A stretch of DNA of 64,000 nt from the NCBI RefSeq assembly GCF_020099395.1, contig NZ_CP083590.1, positions 2,914,001-2,978,000 on the forward strand, in the 5' to 3' direction. This DNA comes from Streptomyces mobaraensis (lineage in GTDB: Bacteria; Actinomycetota; Actinomycetes; Streptomycetales; Streptomycetaceae). Below, one piece after another: positions 45,634 through 53,130 of the stretch (its first letter is position 1; each line of letters opens with the position of its first letter). The position numbers and the translations under genes are program-made. Under the pieces are notes generated by a model. It worked only from the letters and a program-made list of their open reading frames with translations. It searched no databases and was not told where the DNA came from.

Positions 45634-45711
45634 GTGCAGGTCATCCGTGCGGGTCATCCGTGCGGGTCATCCGTGCGGGTCATCCGTGCGGGTCATCCGG
45701 GCAGGTCAGAA
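45634..45711. repeat. Tandem 13-bp repeats
   Basis: GTGCGGGTCATCC repeats head to tail: 45634-45646 (one change), then four exact copies at 45647-45659, 45660-45672, 45673-45685 and 45686-45698, then a diverged copy to about 45711 that runs into the 3' end of the minus-strand gene. Confidence 0.88.
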
Positions 45712-46440
45712 GTCGGGGCGGACGGCCAGCCGCCCGAGCGCCTCCGGCGCCGGGCCCGGGGCGAACTCCCACCCGGGGAGTCCGCCCCAGGCTATGGACG
45801 TCCTCAGGTACTCGACGAGCGTGATGCCCTTGCGGCCGATCACCCCGTACACCTCGGGATCGGCATGGGGATCGGGGAGGACGACGTCGTGGGTGCCGCC
45901 GCTGATGTTGGCCTTGTGGTACTCGTCGGGCGCGAGGGAGAAGAGGAACTCGGCGTCCTCCTCCTCGTCCTCCTCCGTGTACGCCTCCCACTCGTACCGC
46001 AGGTGCTCGGCGCCCGCGACGTCCAGCGGATCGGGGTAACCGGCGCCGGGCGGGCCCGTCCGGGGCAGGGGGCCCTCGTGGTAGTGCAGCCCGAGCACCG
46101 GGCAGTCGCCGAGGAAGGACACGTCGCCCACGGTCAGGAAGCTCGCCTTGAGCGCGGCGGGCAGCACGCCGACAACCTCCTCCATCGCGCGCACGAGGGC
46201 CGGGGTGCCCTCCGTGGGCGGCCGGTGCGGCGCTGTCCCCGCCGTGGCCGGGACGAACCCCAGCTCGGGCAGCGCCTCCGCGAGCCGGACCACGTGCCGC
46301 GCCACCCGTTCCATGGTGGCCGTGGCCACCGCCTCCACATCCTCCCGGAGCGCCCCGGGCACCGGCCCGAGCCCGCGCAGCTCGTCCCAGACCTGCTCGT
46401 GCTCACCCTGGCGCGCGTAGCGCGTGAAGAACGACGTCAT
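45706..46440 (-). CDS. Hypothetical protein, SMI1/KNR4 (SUKH)-like
   Basis: A 244-aa soluble acidic protein. The pattern VGVLPAALKASFLTVGDVSFLGD, then an acidic loop TEEDEEEDAEF, then SLAPDEYHKANISGGTHDVVLPDPHADPEVYG and the C-terminal VEYLRTSIAWGGLPGWE resembles SUKH-superfamily proteins, where a conserved Trp/Gly helix ends the domain. Many SUKH proteins are immunity proteins for contact-dependent toxins, but no toxin gene adjoins this one. Confidence in the family is moderate. Confidence 0.6.
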   Translation of the reverse strand: MTSFFTRYARQGEHEQVWDELRGLGPVPGALREDVEAVATATMERVARHVVRLAEALPELGFVPATAGTAPHRPPTEGTPALVRAMEEVVGVLPAALKASFLTVGDVSFLGDCPVLGLHYHEGPLPRTGPPGAGYPDPLDVAGAEHLRYEWEAYTEEDEEEDAEFLFSLAPDEYHKANISGGTHDVVLPDPHADPEVYGVIGRKGITLVEYLRTSIAWGGLPGWEFAPGPAPEALGRLAVRPDF

Positions 46441-46528
46441 GGCAGCACGTTAGGGCCACCCACTGACATCGCCCGCCGCCCGAGGAACCGGATGGCCATC
46501 TTCCGTCCGCACCCGCGAACATGGCCGC

Positions 46529-47089
46529 GTGAACAGAACGAAGAGACCCTCCGGACGCGCCGCCCTCCTGCCCCTGGGAGCGGCCCTGCTGACGCTCGCC
46601 CTGACCGCCTGCGGGGGTGGGGGCGGCGGCGAGGACACCGGCAAGGGCAAGGGAGACCGCGAGGTCGGAGGCGGGGACCACGACCGGCAGCGTCCCGCCG
46701 GGCTCGGCACGGTCCACGAGGACCGGATGCCGCCATACGACCCGGCGCGGCCGAACCCGCGCGACCGCACCGAGGGCACGCTCACCGTCCGGCACGGGGA
46801 ACGCTTCACGATCGCGATGCGCGAGAGCGCGTCCGCGCGCCTGAACTGGAGCCTCGCCTCCCCGGGCCCCGACCGTGCCGTCGCGCGCCCCGCCGGAACC
46901 AGCAGCCACCAGACGGAGCGGGAAAGGGAGTTGATCGGCTCCAGCCACGCCCTGTACTTCACGTTCGAGGCCGTCGGCACCGGCACCACGCGCATCGTCC
47001 TCACCAACCGCTGCGGCTCCGACCGCACCGCCGGCTGCTACTCCCCGGAGCTCGCCCGGTCGGTCACGTACCCCGTGACGGTGCGCTGA
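46529..47089 (+). CDS. Secreted lipoprotein with chagasin-like (I42) C-terminal domain
   Basis: A 186-aa precursor starting at GTG. The signal region ALLPLGAALLTLALTACGG has a lipobox (LTAC). After a charged linker, residues 85-186 look like the immunoglobulin-type protease inhibitor fold: HGERFTIAMRESASARLNW, YFTFEAVGTGTTRIVLTNR and SVTYPVTVR. Two Cys (NRCGSDRTAGCY) may form a disulfide. The canonical NPTTGY loop is not preserved, so inhibitory activity is uncertain. Confidence 0.6.
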   Translation: MNRTKRPSGRAALLPLGAALLTLALTACGGGGGGEDTGKGKGDREVGGGDHDRQRPAGLGTVHEDRMPPYDPARPNPRDRTEGTLTVRHGERFTIAMRESASARLNWSLASPGPDRAVARPAGTSSHQTERERELIGSSHALYFTFEAVGTGTTRIVLTNRCGSDRTAGCYSPELARSVTYPVTVR

Positions 47090-47140
47090 GCCGGGGCCGG
47101 GCCCCGGCCGCCGAAGGACGGGACGTGGTGGGATACCCCC

Positions 47141-47533
47141 GTGAGCCGCCCCACCGAAGAGACCAACCGCCGGATGCTCCGCGCCCGGGACGCCATGGAC
47201 CGCGCCTACGCGCAGCCGCTGGACGTCCCGGCGCTGGCCCGGATCGCCCATGTCTCGGAGGCCCACTTCATCCGCGTCTTCCGGGCCACGTTCGGCGAGA
47301 CACCCCACCGCTACCTGCGGCGCCGCCGCGTCGAACGCGCCATGGCCCTGCTGCGCGACACCGACCGCAGCGTGACCGACATCTGCTTCGAGGTCGGCTT
47401 CGGCAGCCCGGGCACCTTCAGCCGCACCTTCCGCGACATCGTCGGCCGCTCCCCACGCGCCTACCGCAAGGAGGCGACGGCCGCGGGAGTGCCGACGTGC
47501 TTCGCGATGGCCTGGACGCGCCCGAGCGTCTGA
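47141..47533 (+). CDS. AraC family regulator, DNA-binding domain only
   Basis: A 130-aa protein consisting of the double helix-turn-helix (LDVPALARIAHVSEAHFIRVF, split; then SVTDICFEVGFGSPGTFSRTF and GRSPRAYRK). No sensor domain is present, which is common for short Streptomyces AraC proteins that control an adjacent VOC or oxidoreductase gene. It starts at a GTG, 51 bp after the lipoprotein gene. Confidence 0.88.
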   Translation: MSRPTEETNRRMLRARDAMDRAYAQPLDVPALARIAHVSEAHFIRVFRATFGETPHRYLRRRRVERAMALLRDTDRSVTDICFEVGFGSPGTFSRTFRDIVGRSPRAYRKEATAAGVPTCFAMAWTRPSV

Positions 47534-47683
47534 TTCCGAGCTCCCCTCCGCCTGCACGCCCGTCAGCCCTGAATTCACCACCCACGGCTTCCGCTTCGAG
47601 TCACCGATCCCACCCGCTCCCCCGTTCCGCCGTCGGGCAGCGACCGCTCGACGGCATCGCATGTGCCGTCCCGGCCCACCGAC

Positions 47684-48130
47684 TCAGACGAGGGCGGCGA
47701 CCAGCAAGGCGAATGCGGTGACGATGACGGCGACGCGGACGTAGTGAAGGCAGTCCCAACGCCTCAGCTGCCGGCGCCAGTCGGCGGGCCGGCAGTCGGC
47801 AGTCCATGTCGCGACCCGGTCGTTGATCGGGACGAGCAGCAGGATCGACATGACAACACTGAGGATCAACAGTGCGGCGGCGCTGACGACGAGGCCGGTC
47901 CCGGGACGGTGCCATCCGACGATGACCCAGGCCGCGCCGAGGACGAGCGAGCCGACGTACCAGAACGGCATCACGGCACCGAGCAGCCGGGCCCCGCGGG
48001 TACGGCCGAGCGGACCGTTGTCGCCGGGGAGACCGTCGACGATCGGATGGAGGAAGAAGGCGACGGAGAACTCCACCCCCACCATGACGCCGACGACCAC
48101 GGTGGTGAACACCTCAAGTGCGGTAAGCAT
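47684..48130 (-). CDS. DUF1772 membrane protein (anthrone oxygenase-like)
   Basis: A 148-aa protein with four hydrophobic helices (VFTTVVVGVMVGVEFSVAFF, then FWYVGSLVLGAAWVIVGW, VVSAAALLILSVVMSILLLV and VRVAVIVTAFALLVAALV) and the conserved loop PINDRVATW followed by DWRRQLRRWDCLHYVR. DUF1772 proteins are small membrane proteins, some of which act as anthrone oxygenases. It is divergent from a TetR gene, with two shared operators. Confidence 0.85.
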   Translation of the reverse strand: MLTALEVFTTVVVGVMVGVEFSVAFFLHPIVDGLPGDNGPLGRTRGARLLGAVMPFWYVGSLVLGAAWVIVGWHRPGTGLVVSAAALLILSVVMSILLLVPINDRVATWTADCRPADWRRQLRRWDCLHYVRVAVIVTAFALLVAALV

Positions 48131-48144
48131 GACCTTCCCTCCTG

Positions 48145-48161
48145 ATCTAGCAACGCTAGAT
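48145..48161. promoter_or_regulatory. TetR operator 1
   Basis: ATCTAGC-aac-GCTAGAT, a perfect dyad with 7-base arms, 15 bases upstream of the DUF1772 start. It shares the TCTAGCNNNGCTAGA core with the second site. Confidence 0.8.
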
Positions 48162-48196
48162 ATCAGGGCGACGCTAGTTCGTCTGTCGCTCGCTTG

Positions 48197-48211
48197 TCTA
48201 GCGCTGCTAGA
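48197..48211. promoter_or_regulatory. TetR operator 2
   Basis: TCTAGC-gct-GCTAGA, a perfect dyad 8 bases upstream of the TetR start codon. The two operator centres are 51 bp apart. A half-site GCTAGT lies between them at about 48173. Confidence 0.8.
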
Positions 48212-48219
48212 TTCCTTCC

Positions 48220-48798
48220 ATGTCAGTGCAGGAACGCAAGGAGCGCGAACGGGCGGTCCGCGAGCGCCTCATCGTGGCGACGGCCCGTGAACTCGCCGAA
48301 TCCCAGGGCTGGGAAGCGGTCACCACCCGCCGGCTCGCTGAGCACATCGAGTACAGCCAGCCCGTCCTCTACGGCCATTTCCGAGGTAAGCGGGAAATCA
48401 TCGGCGCCGTCGCCGTCGAGGGAGCCGCCGAGCTGGCCGCTGCGCTGCGGACCGCGGTCTCACCCGCGGACCAACCGCGCGACCGAGTCGCCCGCCTCGC
48501 CCGCGTCTATCTCGACTTCGCCGAGCGCAACCCGGCGGCCTACGACGCGATGTTCCGCCTCGACGGCGGTCTGGCGTTCGCGCAGAAGGAAACCCCGGAG
48601 CCGTTGAAAGACGCCTTCGCCCGGCTGCTGGAGAGCCTCGGCGAGGTCGCTGGGGACGGCGTCGACCCGGCGCTGTTCACCGAGGTGTTCTGGGCGACGC
48701 TGCACGGACTGGCGACCCTGACCCGGGCCGGACGGCTGCCACCTCAGGACATGGAACGGAGGGTGCAGCTGCTCGTCGACCGCCTCGTCATGGTCTGA
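48220..48798 (+). CDS. TetR/AcrR family regulator
   Basis: A 192-aa repressor. The N-terminal helix-turn-helix is LIVATARELAESQGWEAVTT, RRLAEHIEYSQPVLYGHFRGKREI. The ligand-binding half carries a WHG-like end (FTEVFWATLHGLATLTRAGR) as in TetR_C_13/WHG-type domains. It is divergent from the DUF1772 gene with one perfect operator at each promoter, so it most likely represses both itself and that gene. Confidence 0.92.
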   Translation: MSVQERKERERAVRERLIVATARELAESQGWEAVTTRRLAEHIEYSQPVLYGHFRGKREIIGAVAVEGAAELAAALRTAVSPADQPRDRVARLARVYLDFAERNPAAYDAMFRLDGGLAFAQKETPEPLKDAFARLLESLGEVAGDGVDPALFTEVFWATLHGLATLTRAGRLPPQDMERRVQLLVDRLVMV

Positions 48799-48981
48799 CA
48801 TACCGCCCCGGCGCTGACGTTCCGGCCGCCGAACGCGCCCGCCGACGACACCACCAGACCACGGCCGAGCGGGCTCACGCCCCACCAATCGGCGTGATCC
48901 GCCGATCCGCCGATCCGCCAACGCCCGAACCGAGCAGTTTCGGATAAGTTTCCGTCCCGCCCGCTCACTAACGTAAGGCGC

Positions 48982-49392
48982 ATGTTCACCGCCATCACGC
49001 ACTCGCAGATATTCGTCCTCGACCAGGACGAGGCCCTCGACTTCTACGTCGGCAAGCTCGGCCTGGAGGTCGGCGCTGACATCGACATGGGCTTCATGCG
49101 CTGGCTCACCGTCCGCGTCCCCGGCCACCCCGACCGCGAGATCCTGCTGGAGAAGCCGGGCGCCCCGGCCATGTCCGAGGAGACCGCCGCCCAGGTCCGC
49201 GACCTGGTCACCAAGGGCGCCATGGCCGGCTGGCTCATCCTCACCACGGACGACTGCCGCAAGACGTACGAGACCCTGCTGGCCCAGGGCGTCGAGTTCA
49301 CCGAGGAACCGACCGAGCGCCCGTACGGCACGGACTGCGGCCTCCGCGACCCCTTCGGCAACCGCATCCGCTTCACCCAGCCGAAGGGCTGA
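48982..49392 (+). CDS. VOC family (glyoxalase/bleomycin resistance-like) protein
   Basis: A 136-aa protein with two beta-alpha-beta-beta-beta units: VLDQDEALDFYVGKLGLEV in the first and TTDDCRKTYETLLAQGVEF followed by DPFGNRIRFTQPKG in the second. Possible metal ligands include His7 and the Glu near the end of each unit. Members may be dioxygenases, isomerases or binding proteins; function here is unknown. It is convergent with the cupin gene, only 4 bp apart. Confidence 0.88.
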   Translation: MFTAITHSQIFVLDQDEALDFYVGKLGLEVGADIDMGFMRWLTVRVPGHPDREILLEKPGAPAMSEETAAQVRDLVTKGAMAGWLILTTDDCRKTYETLLAQGVEFTEEPTERPYGTDCGLRDPFGNRIRFTQPKG

Positions 49393-49396
49393 CGCG

Positions 49397-49939
49397 TCAC
49401 GCGCCGAGCGCGGCGTTCCAGACCGGGCTGTCCACGTAGTGGTTGTCGAACCGCTCCGAGGACTCCCTGATCTCGTCGGGACCGGCCTCGCCGCGCATGA
49501 CCCGTCCCAGCAGCCGCAGGTAGTCGAATCGCGCCATGCCGGGCGTGAAGGCGAACAGGACATCGGCCGTGCGGCCCGGAGCGGCGGCGAAGGCGTGCGG
49601 GGTGTTCGGCGGGACGAGGAGGAAGTCCCCGCTGTTCAGAACCTTGATCTCCTGGTCCACCAGCACGCGGAGCGAGCCGTCGACGACGAAGAACATCTCG
49701 GCGGCACGCGTGTGGAAGTGCGCCGGCGCCCCGACGGCCCCCTCGGCGAAGGTCGAGCGGTAGCTGGTCAGCAGACCGCCGGTGGCGTCGGAGTCCGCCA
49801 GCAGCGTCATCACGCTGCTCGGGTCACTCGCGGTCTCGGCCTCGGCGGCCCGGGTGAGGACGGCGGTGAAATCGGCGCTGGTGCTTGTGCTGGTGCTGGT
49901 GCTGGTGCTGGTGCTGGTGCTGGTGCTGGTGCTGGCCAT
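49397..49939 (-). CDS. Cupin domain protein with N-terminal Ser-Thr repeat
   Basis: A 180-aa protein. The cupin core is at residues 60-125: motif 1 GAPAHFHTRAAEMFFVVDG (two His and Glu as metal ligands) and motif 2 LVPPNTPHAF (His). Residues 3-21 are pure Ser-Thr dipeptides encoded by a hexamer microsatellite. GGGGGAAC lies 8 bases before the ATG. A small-molecule enzyme or binding protein; substrate unknown. Confidence 0.85.
   Translation of the reverse strand: MASTSTSTSTSTSTSTSTSTSADFTAVLTRAAEAETASDPSSVMTLLADSDATGGLLTSYRSTFAEGAVGAPAHFHTRAAEMFFVVDGSLRVLVDQEIKVLNSGDFLLVPPNTPHAFAAAPGRTADVLFAFTPGMARFDYLRLLGRVMRGEAGPDEIRESSERFDNHYVDSPVWNAALGA
49875..49934 (-). repeat. Hexanucleotide microsatellite in the cupin gene
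   Basis: Ten consecutive hexamers: GCGCTG, GTGCTT, then eight exact GTGCTG units (49887-49934), ending directly at the second codon of the cupin gene. On the coding strand this is (AGCACC)n and encodes Ser-Thr. Confidence 0.93.
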
Positions 49940-50086
49940 GGTGGTGTTCCCCCTGATCAGGCGGCGCGTCCACGCCGCTCGTCGATCAGACTAGGGGCAG
50001 ACCGGCCCGAGGGATTGGTCCACTTCCGTCAGGGAAACATGGGCCACTTCACAGGGGCCGGCCCAGGCAGGATCGGGCCCGGCGCG

Positions 50087-50794
50087 TCACAGATCCATGC
50101 TCACCTCACCCAAGGCATTCCAGCGCTTTCTCGTCTTCTCCCGGCCGTTCTCGTCGAGGACGACCAACTCCGACAGCCGGCCGTTGGCGTGCCAGTACCG
50201 CCACTCACCCACCGCGGCACCCATGACGGTCACGCCCTCGGCCCGCTTGGTCCCGTCCGGCCACCACTCCTGCTGCCGCCCGTGCTCGATGCCCTGGAAG
50301 TAGGTGCCGAGCGACAAGGTGTGCCCGTTGTCCGCCAGTTCCTCGACTTCACCGGTGAAAAGTTCCCCTTCGTAGCAGGTGCGCCCGTACTCGTCCACGT
50401 AGGTCTGATCGCCTTTGACGCGTACCGCCCGCACGGAGGTCGGCGTCTCCTTGAGCGGCTTCACCGGCGGCTCGGCACCACCGCGAGCCTCGGTGCCGCT
50501 GGGCCCTGACTCATGCTCGGCGGGGAGCTGCCGGCGGGGTCCGAACTTGCGCGTGAGCTCTGCGCGCCAACGCGCGGCGTTGCTGCCGTCCAGTTGTCCG
50601 GCGAAGGCGGCACGGGCGGCGTCGACGAGCTCGGGAGGGGCCCCCGGGCCATACTTGACGATCTCCCACAGGGCGTCATCCGTTTCCATGTCGAGGCCGG
50701 TGTGGTTCCGCAGACCCTGTCCGCTCAGCACCTCTTTCAGCACGGTGGCGAAAACCCTCGTCAACTGGTCGTCGGTCGGCCGATCTCGGCGCAT
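50087..50794 (-). CDS. MORN-repeat/YwqK-like protein
   Basis: A 235-aa soluble protein (start MRRDRPTDDQLTRVF, with GGAGAGG upstream). The N-terminal half is helical. The C-terminal half carries YwqK/MORN-type strands: GRTCYEGELFTGEVEE, FQGIEHGRQQEWWPDGTKRAEG and GAAVGEWRYWHANGRLSELVV. YwqK-type proteins are annotated as antitoxin-like in Bacillus; here there is no obvious toxin partner. Confidence 0.75.
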   Translation of the reverse strand: MRRDRPTDDQLTRVFATVLKEVLSGQGLRNHTGLDMETDDALWEIVKYGPGAPPELVDAARAAFAGQLDGSNAARWRAELTRKFGPRRQLPAEHESGPSGTEARGGAEPPVKPLKETPTSVRAVRVKGDQTYVDEYGRTCYEGELFTGEVEELADNGHTLSLGTYFQGIEHGRQQEWWPDGTKRAEGVTVMGAAVGEWRYWHANGRLSELVVLDENGREKTRKRWNALGEVSMDL

Positions 50795-51015
50795 GGATCC
50801 ACCTCTCCCCGGAGCGGACGAACCGCCCTGTCCCTGTACGACGCCCGGCATGATCCGGCGGGTTCCCGCCGCCGGGCAACCGCAGCGCGGCGCGGCGGGT
50901 ACACCCAGCTCGCCGCAGGGAAGCAGCGCCGTCGTCACCCAGCCGTCGCCGGGCAGTTGCTCCGGCTCATCCATGCCCTCGTAACGCCCCCTCCCGGCAT
51001 GGGACACGGTGAGCG

Positions 51016-51790
51016 CTACCGGGCACGCAGCCCAATGCCCGAGGCGAGTTCCCGTCGCCCCGCCGTGTGGGGGTGCCGGTGGACCAGATCCACAGCAACG
51101 CGGCGGATCGCCGGCCGATCCCGGACCTCGGCCGGGGAAGCACGCAGGGCCTCCAGGAGAGCGTCGGCGGTCTGTTGGGGTTTACCCCACTGCCACCAGG
51201 CGCGGGCGAGGTCGGTGTGCATGCGGGCCTTCCGTTCGGCCGTCGGGAACTGGCCTGGGCGCAGCTCGCGGCCGACGTGGAGAGCGGCGCCGACGTCGCC
51301 CAGGGCCCAGTGGACGCCGACTTCGTAGAGGGTGACGGCCGCCGGGCTGATGGAGAACGCGGCCCCGCCGGCGGCGTGTTCGGCAGTCGGCGGACCGCCC
51401 GCGAAGCTTCGGCGATCAGGGCAAGGGCCTGGTCGCGGTGGCCGGCCCGGGCGGCGGTGTACGAGGTGGTGCAAAGCATCTGCGCGTACGCCATAGCCTG
51501 CGCCTGGGTGGCCAGGCCGGTCCGTTCGACGGCGACCAGGGCGCTGTCGACAAGGCGCTGGGCGGCCTCCGGCTGGCCCTGGTGCCGCAGGACGATGCTC
51601 AGCTCGCGCGATGCGGCGGCGGTGGCGATGGGGTCGCCGGAGAGGTCCGCGTACGTGATGGCCCGGTCGGCGGTGATCCGGGAACGCTCGTACTGGCCGA
51701 TCTTCGTCAGGACGCGCGAGGCCAGGGCGTAGCAGGATGAAAGGGTCGCATACGTGGCGTCCGTGCGGGTGGCGGTGGCGGTGGCGGCGC
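51016..51790 (-). pseudogene. Truncated and frameshifted TPR-type regulator
   Basis: Two frames together read as the C-terminal half of an XRE-TPR regulator. The first frame (about 51790-51370) has CYALASRVLTKIGQYERSR, YADLSGDPIATAAASRELSI and AMAYAQMLCTTSYTAARAG. The second (about 51380-51016) has LYEVGVHWALGDVGAALHV and MHTDLARAWWQWGKPQQTA. The switch is in the GC-rich run at 51365-51385 and needs a single-base change. The N-terminal helix-turn-helix is absent, being cut off at about 51790 where an unrelated + strand sequence begins. Confidence 0.7.
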
Positions 51791-51987
51791 GGGCGTCGGA
51801 GTTCTGCCACGAGCACTTCCAGGGCCGGTTCCTGGAGCACATCCCCGAGATCGAGTTCACGTACGACGGGTCGGTCGAACGCACCGCGGAAATCATCGCC
51901 GGGAACGGGTTCGAGGTGGACTGGAAGCTCTGGGAGGCCGACTACGCCAAGTGCGGGCCGTGCGCCCAGGGCACCAGCTGCCACTGA
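51790..51987 (+). pseudogene. 3' fragment of an unidentified gene
   Basis: An open frame on the + strand reads SEFCHEHFQGRFLEHIPEIE, then FTYDGSVERTAEIIAGNGFE, VDWKLWEADYAKCGP and CAQGTSCH. It looks like a real, well-conserved C-terminus with Cys/His content, but no start fits: the only upstream codon (GTG 51754) would read through the oppositely oriented TPR sequence. It is probably a remnant joined at about 51790. Family not recognised. Confidence 0.5.
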
Positions 51988-52141
51988 GCGAACCGGAACG
52001 GTCAGGCCCGGGGACGCCGCGAGCGTCTCCGGGCCGTTCCATGGGCCAAGCGGACGGAGTTCGGCGAACACGCCTCGGCGACAGAGCAGTGCCGATACGG
52101 TGGCGAACTCACGTGGCCCGCCGTTCCCCGCGAGGAGCCCC

Positions 52142-52879
52142 ATGCCCCGCCCGCCCCTCACCCCCGCCGAATACTGGAACCTCTACAAGCCATACCGGGG
52201 GGAGGGCGAGCAGCCGGCCCCCGCGCCCGACCGGTTCGAGTGGACGCAGTTCCCCGACCACGGGCCCGGCCCGGAACTACTCGGCACGCCGCGCACCGTC
52301 CTGGAACTCGGGCCCGGAGAAGGGGCTGACGCTGTCTACCTCGCACGTCGCGGCGCCCAGGTGACCGCCGTGGACTTCTCCGCCTACCAGGTCGAGCGCG
52401 CCCGCCGCTGGTGGGCGAACGAGCCGAACGTCGCCTTCGTTCACGCCGACGTGTGCGATTTCCTCGTCACCGAGGCCACCGAGTACGACGCGATCTACTC
52501 CATGTGGGGCGCGGCGTGGTTCACCGACCCCGACCAGCTCCTGCCTCTGGTCGCCAAGCGGCTCGCCCCCGGCGGCATCTTCGTCTTCAGCCACGCCGAG
52601 CCCGCCCCCGACGTGTACGGGCCCCAGCGGATGCACGGCAAGTGGCTGGAAGGACGCGAGCGCGAACTGACCGTCCTGCGCTGGCAGTACGCCCCCCACA
52701 TGTGGGCCGAGCTGCTGAAGCGCCACGGCTTCGACGACGTCGACGCCCGGATCATCCCCCCGCCGGGCGACGAGGCCCTGGGCACGCTGCTCGTGCGCGC
52801 CTCAGTGGATAGGTTCTGTCTCTCCGATCAGGATCGGAGCCAGACGAGGAGTGCGACGGCGGTGACGGTGCCGAGGTAG
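52142..52879 (+). CDS. Class I SAM-dependent methyltransferase with IS-derived C-terminus
   Basis: A 245-aa protein. The start is MPRPPLTPAEYWNLYKPYRG. SAM motif I is VLELGPGEGADAVYLARRGA, followed by VTAVDFSAYQVERARRWW, a motif II DAIYSMWGAAWFTD, then LAPGGIFVFSH. The family-like part ends at GTLLVRA (about residue 220). The final 24 residues (VDRFCLSDQDRSQ...) come from the end of an IS5-type element remnant in antisense. The substrate is unknown. Confidence 0.82.
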   Translation: MPRPPLTPAEYWNLYKPYRGEGEQPAPAPDRFEWTQFPDHGPGPELLGTPRTVLELGPGEGADAVYLARRGAQVTAVDFSAYQVERARRWWANEPNVAFVHADVCDFLVTEATEYDAIYSMWGAAWFTDPDQLLPLVAKRLAPGGIFVFSHAEPAPDVYGPQRMHGKWLEGRERELTVLRWQYAPHMWAELLKRHGFDDVDARIIPPPGDEALGTLLVRASVDRFCLSDQDRSQTRSATAVTVPR

Positions 52880-52944
52880 ACGTATCCGCGCTTGTCACAG
52901 CGGGTGGCGACGGCCCTGAACTGCTTGAGGGCGCCCCAACGAGA
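52828..52944 (-). pseudogene. IS5-family transposase remnant (C-terminal 38 codons)
   Basis: The minus strand reads SRWGALKQFRAVATRCDKRG, then YVYLGTVTAVALLVWLRS and a TGA stop at 52828. The pattern F-R-x-V-A-T-R-x-D-K, then Y-x-Y-L-G and W-L-R at the end is the usual terminus of IS5-type transposases in Streptomyces. The remainder of the gene and the far end of the element are missing. The adjoining GGTTCTGTCTCTC at about 52811-52823 may be the surviving IS end. Confidence 0.75.
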
Positions 52945-53130
52945 GGCGTGCGCCCCCTAGTCAGCCTGTGCGCTGGCAACGTCTTCCAGGCGCTCCCAAC
53001 AGCCCTTAATCGGTGCCGAGTTGCGTGTACTCTCGGCCACACCCAACTCCACAAACGGAGCGGCCCCCGCATGTCTGCCAGGACATCGCGAGGGCCTACA
53101 CCGCCGAGGTCTGAAACGGAGACCCACGGG

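Noticed and set aside
45634..45711. Possible CRISPR array because of regular repeats
   Set aside because: The 13-bp units are directly adjacent without spacers and no cas genes are present.
45706..46440. Immunity protein of a polymorphic toxin system
   Set aside because: The SUKH resemblance is only moderate and there is no toxin, WXG100 or export gene nearby.
50087..50794. Toxin-antitoxin pair
   Set aside because: The YwqK-like protein has no recognisable toxin partner on either side; the neighbouring sequence is a broken regulator.
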